Below are positions 9,259 to 19,182 of a stretch of DNA of 62,857 nt, in pieces (the first letter of the stretch is position 1; each line of letters opens with the position of its first letter). The stretch is from Bacteroidales bacterium. GTDB lineage: Bacteria; Bacteroidota; Bacteroidia; Bacteroidales; TTA-H9. The stretch lies in contig JAQVCV010000019.1 of the NCBI GenBank assembly GCA_028689615.1, forward strand, positions 1-62,857. The letters run 5' to 3'. A program made the translations under genes and the position numbers. The notes below the pieces were generated by a model, which searched no databases, had not been told where the DNA came from, and worked only from the letters and a program-made list of their open reading frames with translations.

Positions 9259-9290
9259 ACGCCCTGTTCCACGCAGGGACGGTTTTTCTT
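9259..9290 (+). terminator. Terminator/attenuator-like hairpin ahead of the TonB receptor
   Basis: CGCCCTG and CAGGGaCG pair (one bulged A) around a 7-nt loop and are followed by GGTTTTTCTTTTTC. It lies between the Cys/His-rich gene and the receptor start at 9316, so it could reduce read-through into the receptor. Confidence 0.45.
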
Positions 9291-9315
9291 TTTCTCACAT
9301 TTTCAAATAATTGCA

Positions 9316-11563
9316 ATGAAAAATTTAACATTTCTTTTCAGACTGATGGCTGTATGTATGCCATTCAACCTGATAGCACAAACCCAAAGCACCCCGTTGA
9401 AGCAAATCAGGGGCCTGGTTGTTACGACGTCGTCCGCCAACAAAAGTACCCCGCTACCCTTTGCTTCTGTTTATTGGTTATCGAGCAAATCGGGTACAAC
9501 AACCGATGAAAAAGGGAAGTTCAAGTTGGAGAGAAGCGCACCCGATGGCAATCAACTGGTTATAAGCTTCCTCGGATTCAAATCGGATACTGTTTACGTG
9601 GCTCCCGACATCAGAGACCTAACAGTGCACCTCAAACCGCAAGAAGAAAATCTGGATGGGGTGGAAATCAAAGCACGTCAGGATGCAACTTTTATTTCAG
9701 GACTAAAAGCCATCAAAACGGAGGTTATTACCGAATCGGGGCTTCGCAAGCTTGCATGTTGCAACCTGAGCGAGAGTTTCGAGAACAGCGCCACAGTGGA
9801 TGTTGGTTACGCCGACGCGGTAAGCGGCGCCAGACAAATCCAGATGCTGGGTCTGGCTGGCAGTTACAGCCAGTTGATGCTCGAAAACATGCCCTTTATA
9901 CGGGGAGTGGCAGCACCTTTTGGTCTGGCATATGTGCCAGGCACCTGGATGCAAAGCATCCAGGTTAGCAAAGGAACCTCTTCGGTTATAAACGGCTACG
10001 AGTCGATTACCGGACAAATCAACATCGAATACAAAAAACCCGAGCACATCGAGGAGCGTTTGTTTGTGAACCTATACGGGAACAACGAAGCTCGGATGGA
10101 GGCTAACATACATGCCAAAACAAGCATCACACCGCGACTAAGCACCCTGCTTCTGGCTCATGCCAGCACCCAACAATCGGCCATTGATCACAACAACGAC
10201 GGATTCATGGACTCTCCCAAGACAAGCCAGATAAACCTGCTCAACAGGTGGACCTACGAGTTTGAAGGTCATGGCCATGCCCAGTTCGGCATCGGGTTGT
10301 TGAACGAAGATCGAAAAGGCGGATCGCTCGATTGGGAAAACACCAACAGATGGTACGACCAGGGGCTGTATGGCTTAAGCCTTAAAACCCAACGTTACCA
10401 GGGTTGGGGCAAGATTGGTTTCTACCTCGACGATCACGGACACAACAACATTGGGATGCAATTCTCAGGAACCTATCACAAACAAAGCGGGTTTTACGGG
10501 CTCAAAAACTATGAGGCTGTGCAAAAAATCGGCTTACGGAAACATTATTATGCAAGGCGAGATTACCGAAAGCCATCGCTACAACGCAGGAATAAGCTAC
10601 CAATACGATGAATACGATGAGCAGACCACCGGACTCAGTTCAAACCGCTCTGAATCGGTTCCCGGGGTGTTTGGCCAATATACCTTTGAGCCAACAGAGA
10701 AGATCACTGCCATAGCAGGAGTCAGAGCCGACTTCAACTCATTATTCGGCACCTTCGTTACGCCACGCATTCATTTCAGATGGCAGTTTCTCGAACAAAC
10801 AACCCTGAGAGCATCAGCGGGAAAAGGGGTCAGAACAGCCTCTGTTATCAGCGAAAATACTGGCTATCTGGCCAGTTCGCGGCAATTTGTAATTCTGGAA
10901 AACCTGCAAGCCGAAGAGGCCTGGAACTACGGCGTCAACCTCACCAGAGAATTCAGACTTGCCGAAGAGCGAAAGGCCACTGTAACCCTCGACTTTTATC
11001 GCACCGATTTCGTGAACCAAGTAATTGCCGATCCCGATCAGGATGCACAAAAAATTGTTTTCTATAACCTTCAGGGAACGTCGTATTCCAACAGCCTGCA
11101 AGCCGAGGTTACCGTTGAACCCTTCAAGGGTTTTTCCACAACTGCGGCCTTCAGAATTAATGATGTGAAAATCACAGAAAACAATCAACTTGTTGAGAAA
11201 GCGTTTGTAAGCAAATACAAAGGATTGCTGACTTTATCCTACACCACCCGTTTCGACAAATGGTCGTTCGATGTTACATCGCAGTTCAATGGTTCCCAGA
11301 GGCTGCCCTCAACACAAACCAACCCTGCCGAGTACCAACGGCCCGACTATTCGCCCGATTATGTGGTACTTCACGCCCAAATCACAAGGCGTTTCAAGCA
11401 CATTGAAGTGTATGCCGGCAGCGAGAACCTGACCGGATACACCCAGCACCATCCCATCATTGCCGCCAACGATCCCTACGGGAAATATTTCGACTCTTCG
11501 TTGGTATGGGGGCCATTGCTGGGTCGCATGTTTTACGCCGGACTTCGTCTGACGGTGTTGTAA
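9316..11563 (+). pseudogene. TonB-dependent receptor (heavy-metal type) interrupted by a one-base frameshift
   Basis: Two overlapping open frames together encode one outer-membrane receptor. The first (start MKNLTFLFRL at 9316, signal peptide to about residue 22) has a carboxypeptidase-like domain (TTDEKGKFKLE, LVISFLGF) and the plug (GARQIQMLGLAGSYSQLMLENMP, VSKGTSSVINGYESITGQINIEY). The second (to 11563) has the barrel end. They join at an A6 run, 10523-10528: removing one A restores a continuous 748-residue protein with EAVQKSAYGN at the joint. An earlier ATG at 9247 is possible but runs through the hairpin and precedes the signal peptide. The neighbours (Cys/His protein, HMA proteins) suggest metal transport. 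A sequencing error, phase variation or true decay cannot be told apart here. Confidence 0.85.
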
Positions 11564-11599
11564 CCAAGCTTTAAATAAACTTTTCCTAAATCAATTCAC

Positions 11600-11851
11600 A
11601 TGACTTACAAAACAGTTTTTCAAATCATTAACCTTCGGTGTTCGGGGTGTGCGCAAACAATTAAAACCACGCTCAGGAAATTTGCCGAGGTGAAATCGAT
11701 CGAGCTGGATTTCACCGGATCGTCGGTTACCGTAGAGTATCAAGCCGATGAATCGTTCAGCCACACTTTGAAGGAGGCTCTCACAAAAATCGGATTCCTG
11801 GCCGATCCGCTCGCAACGTCAGCTCCCTCAAAGGGCTGCTGCAATTGTTAA
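11600..11851 (+). CDS. Heavy-metal-associated (HMA) domain protein, CopZ-like
   Basis: An 83-residue cytoplasmic protein made of a single ferredoxin-like HMA domain with the metal site RCSGCAQ, and a C-terminal CCNC tail that could add ligands. Such proteins shuttle Cu(I) or similar ions to P-type ATPases or regulators. It starts 36 nt after the TonB receptor and is followed 30 nt later by a secreted HMA protein, so it most likely belongs to the same metal-handling operon. No P-type ATPase is present in the window. Confidence 0.85.
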   Translation: MTYKTVFQIINLRCSGCAQTIKTTLRKFAEVKSIELDFTGSSVTVEYQADESFSHTLKEALTKIGFLADPLATSAPSKGCCNC

Positions 11852-11881
11852 ACCCTACACCTTATAAAAATAGTTACAAAC

Positions 11882-12283
11882 ATGATTAAAAATCAAATGA
11901 TGAAACTTTCAGGCATCAGTCTGTTGGTAATGTTGATGTTTTCAACCATCACCCTGGCTCAGGCCCAAAACAAAAAGGGGACTGAATTGAAAATCAAGAC
12001 ATCGGCACAATGTGGAATGTGTAAAGATCGGATAGAGAAGGCCATGGCCTACGAGAAGGGGGTATTTGAATCGGATCTGAATCTTGAAGACAAAACCCTC
12101 ACCCTTCGCTACAATCCCAAGAAAACCTCCCCTGAAAAAATCAGGAAAGCGCTTAACGACGTGGGCTACGATGCCGACGACACCAAAGCCGACCAAAAGG
12201 CTTACAGCAAACTTCCCGATTGTTGCAAGAAACCTGAAGACAGGCACCAACACGGAGAAGGGTGTTCGCACGACAAACACTAA
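11882..12283 (+). CDS. Secreted HMA-domain protein (MerP-like) with Cys/His-rich tail
   Basis: A 133-residue protein with a signal peptide (KLSGISLLVMLMFSTITLAQAQ), an HMA domain with the site QCGMCKDRIE at about residues 43-52, and a tail rich in Cys and His (CCKKPEDRHQHGEGCSHDKH). It should sit in the periplasm and bind soft metal ions, handing them on or buffering them. It ends the metal-handling run and is followed immediately by a strong bidirectional terminator shared with sdhB. Confidence 0.83.
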   Translation: MIKNQMMKLSGISLLVMLMFSTITLAQAQNKKGTELKIKTSAQCGMCKDRIEKAMAYEKGVFESDLNLEDKTLTLRYNPKKTSPEKIRKALNDVGYDADDTKADQKAYSKLPDCCKKPEDRHQHGEGCSHDKH

Positions 12284-12316
12284 AAAAAAGCCGGATCAAT
12301 TGATCCGGCTTTTTTT
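12284..12316. terminator. Bidirectional intrinsic terminator between the HMA gene and sdhB
   Basis: A perfect 22-bp palindrome (12289-12310, arms AGCCGGATCAA/TTGATCCGGCT) is flanked by an A run on the left and a T run on the right, so it works in both directions. It lies exactly between two converging genes. Confidence 0.92.
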
Positions 12317-12331
12317 ACAACAACCCAATCA

Positions 12332-13120
12332 TCAACCCACTCCTCCCGAACTTTGTTTCCGTTCGGCTTTGGTAAGTGATGCAGAAAAATATTCGCGGTT
12401 CATCCGGGCGATGTTTTCTACCGAGATGTTTTTGGGGCATTCGGCTTCACAGGCATAGGTATTGGTGCAATTGCCGAAGCCCAGTTCGTCCATTTTAGCC
12501 ACCATGGCATGTACCCTTTCCCGGGCCTCAACCTTCCCCTGTGGCAGCAGAGCAAGCTGCGAAACTTTAGCGGCAACAAAAAGCATCGCGGAGGCATTCT
12601 TGCAGGAAGCCACGCAAGCGCCGCACCCAATACAAGCCGCGGCATCCATAGCCAGGTCAGCATCCTCTTTTCTGACCGGAATAGCATTGGCATCGGGAAC
12701 ACCTCCCGTTGAGACAGATGTGAAACCACCTGCCTGGATTATTTTATCGAAGGCATGGCGGTCAACCATCAAGTCTTTGATCACCGGAAAGGGTCCGGCA
12801 CGCCAAGGCTCGATGGTGATGGTATCGCCATCGTTGAACCTGCGCATGTGCAACTGGCAAACCGTTGTTCCCTGCTCAGGACCGTGAGGCCTGCCATTGA
12901 TATAGAGGCTGCACATACCACAAATTCCTTCGCGACAATCGTGGTCAAAAGCAATGGTATCAACCGGAAGCTGAATCGGATCGTTAACGAGTTGCTCATT
13001 CAATATATCGAGCATCTCCAGGAAAGAACAGTCGGGCGAAATATGATCGAGTTTGTAGGTTTCAAATCTCCCTTTGGCTTTCGCGTTTTCCTGACGCCAG
13101 ATTTTTAAAGTTAATTTCAT
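12332..13120 (-). CDS. sdhB: Succinate dehydrogenase/fumarate reductase iron-sulfur subunit
   Basis: A 262-residue electron-transfer subunit. The plant-type ferredoxin domain has C62REGIC67GMC70 and C88 for the [2Fe-2S] cluster. The C-terminal domain has [15 protein letters not shown] and, further on, [14 protein letters not shown] for the [4Fe-4S] and [3Fe-4S] clusters. It passes electrons between SdhA and the b-type cytochrome SdhC. It is the last gene of sdhCAB, 28 nt after sdhA. In anaerobic Bacteroidota this complex usually runs as a menaquinol:fumarate reductase; direction cannot be read from sequence. Confidence 0.95.
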   Translation of the reverse strand: MKLTLKIWRQENAKAKGRFETYKLDHISPDCSFLEMLDILNEQLVNDPIQLPVDTIAFDHDCREGICGMCSLYINGRPHGPEQGTTVCQLHMRRFNDGDTITIEPWRAGPFPVIKDLMVDRHAFDKIIQAGGFTSVSTGGVPDANAIPVRKEDADLAMDAAACIGCGACVASCKNASAMLFVAAKVSQLALLPQGKVEARERVHAMVAKMDELGFGNCTNTYACEAECPKNISVENIARMNREYFSASLTKAERKQSSGGVG

Positions 13121-13148
13121 GATTGTATATAATTTAGGTTCAGGAAAT

Positions 13149-15095
13149 CTATGATTTATAATTTCTGGTTTTCACCTCAATAAATTCGTAATCAAGTTTT
13201 TCGATATGCTTAACAGGCTCTGATTCTCCCTGGTATTCCCAGGCAGCCACGTACTTGTAGTTGGCATCATCGCGAAGAGCCTCACCTTCCTCGGTTTGGA
13301 ACTCTTCTCTGAAGTGTCCGCCACATGATTCGTTACGCAACAAGGCATCGCGTGCCATCAACTCGCCCAATTCCAGGTAGTCGATTAGCCTCAGCGCCTT
13401 TTCCAGTTCTTGGTTGACACCTGTAGCAGAACCTGCCACCTTTACATCCTTCCAGAACTCGGCTCTTAACTCCTGAATCCTGGTAATAGCCTGCCGGAGT
13501 CCGGCTTCGTTTCGTCCCATGCCAACGTTATCCCACATAATTTGGCCAAGCCTGCGGTGGAAAGTATCAACAGATTGTTTCCCTTTAACAGACAACAATT
13601 TATCAATCTGGTTTCTGACATTTCTCTCGGCTTCGGCAAACTCGGGAGTATCGGTTTTAAACCTTGGAACCGAGATTTGGTCGGCCAGATAATTTTGAAT
13701 GGTATAAGGCAAAACGAAATAACCATCAGCCAGCCCTTGCATCAAAGCCGAGGCACCCAACCTGTTGGCGCCGTGATCGCTAAAGTTGGCTTCACCGGCG
13801 GCAAACAAACCCGGTATGGTTGTTTGCAACTCATAATCAACCCACAATCCACCCATGGTATAGTGTACGGCAGGATAGATCATCATCGGGGTTTCGTATG
13901 GGTTTTCATCAACAATTTTTTCATACATCTGGAACAGGTTGCCATAGCGGGCTTCAATCACGCTTCTGCCCAGTCGCTCGATCGATTCAGCGAAATCGAG
14001 GTAAACGGCAAGCCCGGTATTTCCAACACCAAATCCCGCATCACACCGCTCTTTGGCAGCCCTTGAGGCCACATCGCGCGGAACCAGGTTGCCAAAAGCA
14101 GGATAACGCCGTTCGAGGTAATAATCGCGATCTGATTCTGCTATTTGAGTGGGTTTGAGTTGCCCTTTTCTGATTTTTTCAGCATCCTCCTTATTTTTTG
14201 GAACCCAGATTCTTCCATCGTTACGCAACGACTCGCTCATCAGGGTGAGTTTCGATTGGTAATCGCCATGCACAGGGATGCAGGTTGGGTGAATCTGAAC
14301 AAAGGCAGGATTGGCAAAGAAAGCACCCCTTTTGTAAGCGCGCCAGGCTGCGCTACCGTTGGAGTTCATAGCATTGGTCGAAAGGAAATAAACATTGCCA
14401 TAGCCTCCTGTTGCCAGCACCACAGCATGAGCTGCAAAACGTTCCAATTCGCCGGTAACCACATTTCTGGCAACAATACCACGTGCACGACCGTCGATCA
14501 AAACAAGATCGAGCATCTCGTGACGATGGAAAAGCTCAACATGGCCACGGCCAATCTCCTTACTTAGAGCACCATAGGCTCCTAAAAGAAGTTGCTGACC
14601 GGTTTGACCACGGGCATAGAAGGTACGGCTCACCTGAGCCCCTCCAAACGAACGGTTGTCGAGATAGCCGCTGTATTCACGAGCGAAAGGAACTCCCTGT
14701 GCCACACATTGATCGATGATGTTGTTGCTCACTTCGGCCAACCTGTAAACATTGGCTTCCCGGGCACGGTAGTCGCCTCCCTTGATGGTGTCGTAGAACA
14801 GCCTGTATATCGAATCGCCATCGTTCGGATAATTCTTGGCTGCATTGATGCCCCCTTGTGCAGCTATTGAGTGAGCCCGTCTGGGGCTGTCCTGAATGCA
14901 AAATACTTTCACCTTGAAGCCCATCTCACCAAACGATGCGGCAGCAGCGGCTCCGGCTAGCCCGGTTCCAACCACGATGACATCAAGTTTGCGCTTGTTG
15001 GCCGGGTTCACCAGCTTCTGATGGGTCTTATATTCTGTCCATTTCGCGGCCAAAGGACCGGCAGGAATCTTAGCATTTAATTTTGTCATAATCAT
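13149..15095 (-). CDS. sdhA: Succinate dehydrogenase/fumarate reductase flavoprotein subunit
   Basis: The 648-residue catalytic subunit. GTGLAG (43-48) starts the FAD domain; [16 protein letters not shown] contains His74, the expected site of covalent FAD attachment. [20 protein letters not shown] and the catalytic [16 protein letters not shown] are present and intact. It interconverts succinate and fumarate on the cytoplasmic side. Starts at 15095 (ATG ATT ATG) or six bases later are both possible. It lies between sdhC and sdhB in the C-A-B order typical of type-B enzymes. Confidence 0.95.
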   Translation of the reverse strand: MIMTKLNAKIPAGPLAAKWTEYKTHQKLVNPANKRKLDVIVVGTGLAGAAAAASFGEMGFKVKVFCIQDSPRRAHSIAAQGGINAAKNYPNDGDSIYRLFYDTIKGGDYRAREANVYRLAEVSNNIIDQCVAQGVPFAREYSGYLDNRSFGGAQVSRTFYARGQTGQQLLLGAYGALSKEIGRGHVELFHRHEMLDLVLIDGRARGIVARNVVTGELERFAAHAVVLATGGYGNVYFLSTNAMNSNGSAAWRAYKRGAFFANPAFVQIHPTCIPVHGDYQSKLTLMSESLRNDGRIWVPKNKEDAEKIRKGQLKPTQIAESDRDYYLERRYPAFGNLVPRDVASRAAKERCDAGFGVGNTGLAVYLDFAESIERLGRSVIEARYGNLFQMYEKIVDENPYETPMMIYPAVHYTMGGLWVDYELQTTIPGLFAAGEANFSDHGANRLGASALMQGLADGYFVLPYTIQNYLADQISVPRFKTDTPEFAEAERNVRNQIDKLLSVKGKQSVDTFHRRLGQIMWDNVGMGRNEAGLRQAITRIQELRAEFWKDVKVAGSATGVNQELEKALRLIDYLELGELMARDALLRNESCGGHFREEFQTEEGEALRDDANYKYVAAWEYQGESEPVKHIEKLDYEFIEVKTRNYKS

Positions 15096-15119
15096 TTCAT
15101 TATTAACGGTGAGCCCTGT

Positions 15120-15803
15120 TTATGCCAGCAAAAAATAGAGTGGAATGCTCATAAATCCGAGTGTTACTACCACTGTATAGACAGTTCCTATGGCCTGTAT
15201 AACAGGAGTATAAGTAGGATGATTGATCCCCAGACTCTGAAATGCAGATTGAAAAGCATGGTGAAGATGAAATCCCAACCCAAGTATCAATACTATGTAA
15301 AGAACTGAATAAAAAGGATTTGAAAACAAATTCAAAGCCATGTGGTAAAAATCGTGGTTGCCATTCACCGTATGCGCGCCTTCTGGAGCCACACTCCACC
15401 CAAGCTTCACGAAATAAAAATTCATGAAATGGATGGCCAGAAAAATGAAAATGATGATCCCCGTATGAATCATGTACCTCGAAAAGGGGGAATACACCTT
15501 CGATTTTTGCGCAACCGCGTAACCAACCGGCCGGGCTTTCCAGTTCTGTAACTGAAGAATAACACCTAGCACGGCGTGTAGAATGAAACCACCAAACAAA
15601 ACCACCTCCATGATTTTTATCAACGGGTTGGTAGTCATGAAATGGACGGCCTCACCAAAAATTGCCTCATGATCGGGCGCAATAGGGAGGATAAACAGAT
15701 TGATCCCCAAATGCACCAACAGGAATGAGACCAAAAAAAGTCCTGCGAAGGCCATTAAATACTTCTTCGACAGCGACGACAGCTTAACAACAGTTTTGCT
15801 CAT
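15120..15803 (-). CDS. sdhC: Succinate dehydrogenase/fumarate reductase cytochrome b subunit, type B
   Basis: A 227-residue membrane protein with about five TM helices and conserved His residues (LVHLGINLF, GGFILHAVLG, IFLAIHFMNFY, GLGFHLHHAFQ) that should bind two b haems. A single large cytochrome subunit without SdhD defines the type-B complex seen in Bacteroidota and Wolinella. It exchanges electrons with menaquinone. It is the first gene of the operon; a 9-bp-arm inverted repeat 66 nt upstream may be its operator. Confidence 0.93.
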   Translation of the reverse strand: MSKTVVKLSSLSKKYLMAFAGLFLVSFLLVHLGINLFILPIAPDHEAIFGEAVHFMTTNPLIKIMEVVLFGGFILHAVLGVILQLQNWKARPVGYAVAQKSKVYSPFSRYMIHTGIIIFIFLAIHFMNFYFVKLGWSVAPEGAHTVNGNHDFYHMALNLFSNPFYSVLYIVLILGLGFHLHHAFQSAFQSLGINHPTYTPVIQAIGTVYTVVVTLGFMSIPLYFLLA

Positions 15804-15868
15804 AAGCTTACTTTTGATTTAATTTGTAGGAATGAACCCATAGGTTCAGGTTACTAACTTCATCTTTG

Positions 15869-15888
15869 ATATTTAGAAATCTAAATAT
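15869..15888. promoter_or_regulatory. Candidate operator in the sdhC / peptidase divergent intergenic region
   Basis: A perfect inverted repeat with 9-bp arms ATATTTAGA and TCTAAATAT separated by AA. It lies 66 nt upstream of sdhC and 82 nt upstream of the divergent M24 peptidase gene. A related half (AATTTAGATATTT) lies about 20 nt further right. No FNR-type TTGAT-N4-ATCAA site is seen. Confidence 0.45.
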
Positions 15889-15970
15889 GATGACGAAGAC
15901 AAATTTAGATATTTTATACAAGTTCGGGTTCGATTTGAGTAATTTATAACCATTCAACACAATCTTATTC

Positions 15971-17293
15971 ATGCGATATAAAAACATTGACAATAAACTG
16001 TTTGCCACAAACAGGAAAAGACTTGAAAACCTTGTTCAATCAAAAAGCCTGTTGATAATCAATGCCAATGATGAAATACCAAGAAATGGTGACCAATACT
16101 ACACATACAGGCAACACAGCGACCTCTTTTACCTGACCGGTATCGAACAAGAGAAGACTATTCTTTTGATTTTCAAAGACCATCCACAAGAAAATTGTCG
16201 TCAGGTTTTGTTTATCATCCGACCCAATGAGGCACTCGAAACCTGGGAAGGGCGCAAACTCCGTCGCGAAGAGGCCGCTCAGATTTCGGGAATCGCCAAC
16301 ATACACTACCTTGACGAGGCCGACCTGATTTTGCGCGACTACATCATTCAGGCTCAAACCATTTACCTTAATCAGAACGAATACCCCAAATTTTTTCCAG
16401 AGGTGCCCTCCCGCGATGACAGGTTTGCCGAACGCCTGAAACGCGAATACCCGCTCCACTCCTTCGCCCGACTTGCCCCACTGCTCTGGAAACTGCGCAC
16501 TGTTAAGTCGATAACCGAACTCGAACTAATGGATGAGGCCATTCGCATCACCTCCGATGCTTTCACCAGAGTAATGAAAACCCTTGAGCCCGGGATGTGG
16601 GAATTTGAAGCAGAGGCTGAAATCATCTATGAATTTACCCGAAGAGGTGCCACTCACGCCTATCAGCCTATCGTGGCTGCCGGAATCAATGCCTGTTCAC
16701 TCCATTATCACCACAACGATCAGCCCTGCAACGACGGGATGCTGTTGCTTATGGATTTCGGAGCTGAGTATGCCAATTATGCCGCCGATGTTACCCGTAC
16801 CATCCCTGTTAACGGCAAGTTCACTCCCCGGCAACGCGATTGCTACAACGCTGTGCTCAGAGTTTTGAACGAAGCTGTTAAGCTTTACACACCTGGCAAC
16901 ACCATCAACAAGATTAACCAAAGGGTGAACCAGTTGATGGAAAAAGAGATGATTGACCTGGGGCTTTTCACCAGGCAGGAAGTAGAAAACCAACCAGCCG
17001 ACAAACCTTTGTTTTCAAAATACTTTATGCACGGCACTGCCCATTTCCTGGGGCTCGATGTACACGACGTGGGCGGGAAAGACACTCCCCTTCAAACAGG
17101 CATGGTTCTCACTTGTGAGCCGGGGCTCTACATCAGCGAAGAGGGAATCGGAATCAGAATTGAAGACAACATCATGGTTGCAGAAGAACCAACCATTCTA
17201 ACTGACTACATTCCACGCGAGATCAACGAGATTGAATTCGTTATGAAAAAGAAAAAAGGAAACAAAAAACCACAATCAAAACGCGATACCTGA
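15971..17293 (+). CDS. Xaa-Pro peptidase (aminopeptidase P, M24B family)
   Basis: A 440-residue cytoplasmic metallopeptidase with an AMP_N domain (about 1-150) and a pita-bread M24 domain. Metal ligands are visible: LLMDFGAEYANYAADVTRT (two Asp), HGTAHFLGLDVHD (His), TCEPG and GIRIEDN (two Glu). It removes N-terminal residues preceding proline. A second, only distantly similar M24 peptidase is encoded 2.6 kb downstream, so the organism keeps two paralogues close together. A basic Lys-rich C-terminus (KKKKGNKKPQSK) is unusual but short. Confidence 0.9.
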   Translation: MRYKNIDNKLFATNRKRLENLVQSKSLLIINANDEIPRNGDQYYTYRQHSDLFYLTGIEQEKTILLIFKDHPQENCRQVLFIIRPNEALETWEGRKLRREEAAQISGIANIHYLDEADLILRDYIIQAQTIYLNQNEYPKFFPEVPSRDDRFAERLKREYPLHSFARLAPLLWKLRTVKSITELELMDEAIRITSDAFTRVMKTLEPGMWEFEAEAEIIYEFTRRGATHAYQPIVAAGINACSLHYHHNDQPCNDGMLLLMDFGAEYANYAADVTRTIPVNGKFTPRQRDCYNAVLRVLNEAVKLYTPGNTINKINQRVNQLMEKEMIDLGLFTRQEVENQPADKPLFSKYFMHGTAHFLGLDVHDVGGKDTPLQTGMVLTCEPGLYISEEGIGIRIEDNIMVAEEPTILTDYIPREINEIEFVMKKKKGNKKPQSKRDT

Positions 17294-17475
17294 TTGAGTT
17301 ACCTTTGAGTCTGATCAACTACCATCACTCAAAGAATCAACGAACGGTGATCGCTCCCCGTTTTCTATTCGTGAATGAATGCACAGTTACAGCAACTTTT
17401 TTGAGTCTGAGGTGTTAGTAGCTGTTGTTTACAAATTGTTAATTTCACTATACGTAATCGTTTAAAACCCTCCAC

Positions 17476-18933
17476 ATGGCAAAGGTTGTCGTATTGGGAG
17501 CCGGAGTAGCCGGCCACACTGCCGCATTGATTTTACGGCGAAAACTGGGACGCCAACACACCGTAACGGTGATCAGTCCTAACAGCAAATACCAATGGAT
17601 TCCGTCGAATATTTGGGTTGGCATTGGTCAAATGACCGAAAAACAGGTGACCTTTCCACTGGCTCCTGTTTATAAGAAACAAGGGATAACCTACTTACAA
17701 GCCAAAGCTATTTCCCTGTTTCCCGAGGGGACCCCCGACCTGCCCGGGCCTGCGGTGCTGGCAGAGCACACCAATCCTGAAGCTGCAGGCATACAAGAGT
17801 TTGTGCCGTACGACTATCTGGTGAACGCCACAGGCCCCCGACTCAACTTCAAGGCCACTGAAGGGCTGGGACCTGGCGGGTATTCAGAATCGGTTTGCAC
17901 CACTCATCACGCGTTGGATGCCTGGGAAAAACTGCAAGTGGCACTCGACAGAATGGCGAAGGGAGAAAAAATAAGGTTCCTGATAGGAACAGGGCACCCC
18001 ACAGCCACTTGTCAGGGAGCAGCTTTTGAGTATGCCCTCAATATCGGCTTCGAGATCAACAAACGCAAACTCGATCACATGGCTGAAATCACCTGGATTA
18101 CCAACGAATATGAACTCGGCGATTTTGGTATGGGAGGTGCTTTTATCGAAAAAGGAGGTTACATCACCAGCACGAAAGTATTCACCGAATCTATCCTTTC
18201 TGAGTATGGTATCAAATGGATAAAGCGTGCTGGCGTGAAAAAACTTGAACCCGGTACAGCTCACTACGAAACCCTTTCGGGCGAAACAGGAACCATTGGC
18301 TTCGATTTCGCTATGCTTATTCCTGCTTTTGCCGGGCAGCCCATTCAGGCATTCGACAAGCAAGGTGCCGAGATCACTTCAACCCTGTTTGCCCCGAGCG
18401 GATTTATGAAGGTTGATGCCGATTACACCGCTAAAAGCTTTGAAGAATGGTCGGCCGACGACTGGCCATCGATCTATCAAAACCCCACTTATTCAAATAT
18501 TTACGCAGCAGGAATTGCCTTTGCACCTCCCCATGCCATCAGCAAACCCATGACAAGCCCTTCGGGAACGCCCATTTTCCCTACCCCTCCGCGCACCGGG
18601 ATGCCTTCGGGTGTAATGGGAAAAGTGGTGGCACTCAACATCGCCGACCAGATTAACAAAGGGAATAACGAACACCGCCACAAAGCCTCGATGGCTAGAA
18701 TGGGTGCTGCCTGCATCGTTTCTTCAGGATACGGCATCCGCGATGGCATGGCTGCCAGCATGACTGTCTTTCCGGTGGTTCCCGACTACGAGAAATACCC
18801 CAAATGGGGCCGCGACATCAATTACACTGTTGGTGAGCCCGGCCTTGCAGGTCACTGGATCAAACTGGTGCTCCACTACATGTTCCTTTATAAAGCCAAA
18901 GCCAAACCCTTTTGGTGGCTCATCCCAGAATAA
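17476..18933 (+). CDS. Sulfide:quinone oxidoreductase-like FAD-dependent oxidoreductase
   Basis: A 485-residue flavoprotein of the SQR / type II NADH dehydrogenase superfamily. The FAD-binding VVVLGAGVAGHTAA is at the N-terminus. The first partner cysteine lies in TATCQGAAFEYA (near residue 179) and a second in AACIVSSGYGIRDGM (near 413), the positions expected for redox Cys in SQR. The C-terminal HWIKLVLHYMFLYKAKAKP segment is amphipathic and could dock to the membrane. It likely oxidises sulfide or a related sulfur donor and reduces quinone; an NADH dehydrogenase role is the alternative. A 53-residue microprotein follows after 22 nt. Confidence 0.78.
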   Translation: MAKVVVLGAGVAGHTAALILRRKLGRQHTVTVISPNSKYQWIPSNIWVGIGQMTEKQVTFPLAPVYKKQGITYLQAKAISLFPEGTPDLPGPAVLAEHTNPEAAGIQEFVPYDYLVNATGPRLNFKATEGLGPGGYSESVCTTHHALDAWEKLQVALDRMAKGEKIRFLIGTGHPTATCQGAAFEYALNIGFEINKRKLDHMAEITWITNEYELGDFGMGGAFIEKGGYITSTKVFTESILSEYGIKWIKRAGVKKLEPGTAHYETLSGETGTIGFDFAMLIPAFAGQPIQAFDKQGAEITSTLFAPSGFMKVDADYTAKSFEEWSADDWPSIYQNPTYSNIYAAGIAFAPPHAISKPMTSPSGTPIFPTPPRTGMPSGVMGKVVALNIADQINKGNNEHRHKASMARMGAACIVSSGYGIRDGMAASMTVFPVVPDYEKYPKWGRDINYTVGEPGLAGHWIKLVLHYMFLYKAKAKPFWWLIPE

Positions 18934-18955
18934 CAACACCTAAAACTTTCAGAAT

Positions 18956-19117
18956 ATGATTAAAAGAAATATTGTTAACGGCTACAAAGACGAGGCCTAC
19001 CCCCCATTTCCAACCAAGTGGACCCGCTTCTGGCGCAAATTTTTCCCCTGGCAAATCATCCGGTTTTTCGTATTGAACCTGAAAATTATGCGAATAGTAG
19101 TAGGAGGACACTCCTGA
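18956..19117 (+). CDS. 53-residue microprotein following the SQR-like gene
   Basis: Too short for usual ORF cutoffs. The frame begins MIKRNIVNGYKDEAYPP, has an aromatic-basic core (TRFWRKFFPWQIIRFF), a short hydrophobic helix, and ends IVVGGHS. It starts 22 nt after the SQR-like stop, close enough for one transcript, and codon use looks like its neighbours. The Trp/Arg/Phe-rich helix suggests membrane-surface association, perhaps helping the flavoprotein meet quinone. I do not recognise a named family, though its position and even composition argue for a real gene. Confidence 0.6.
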   Translation: MIKRNIVNGYKDEAYPPFPTKWTRFWRKFFPWQIIRFFVLNLKIMRIVVGGHS

Positions 19118-19182
19118 AGCAACCAACTGAACCAATACACTGATGAGTTGTTGTTTACGAAACCTCTTATAACGTAACGAAT

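Noticed and set aside
17294-17400. Terminator hairpin after the first M24 peptidase (AACGG...CCGTT)
   Set aside because: Only five pairs and a poor T run; not convincing.
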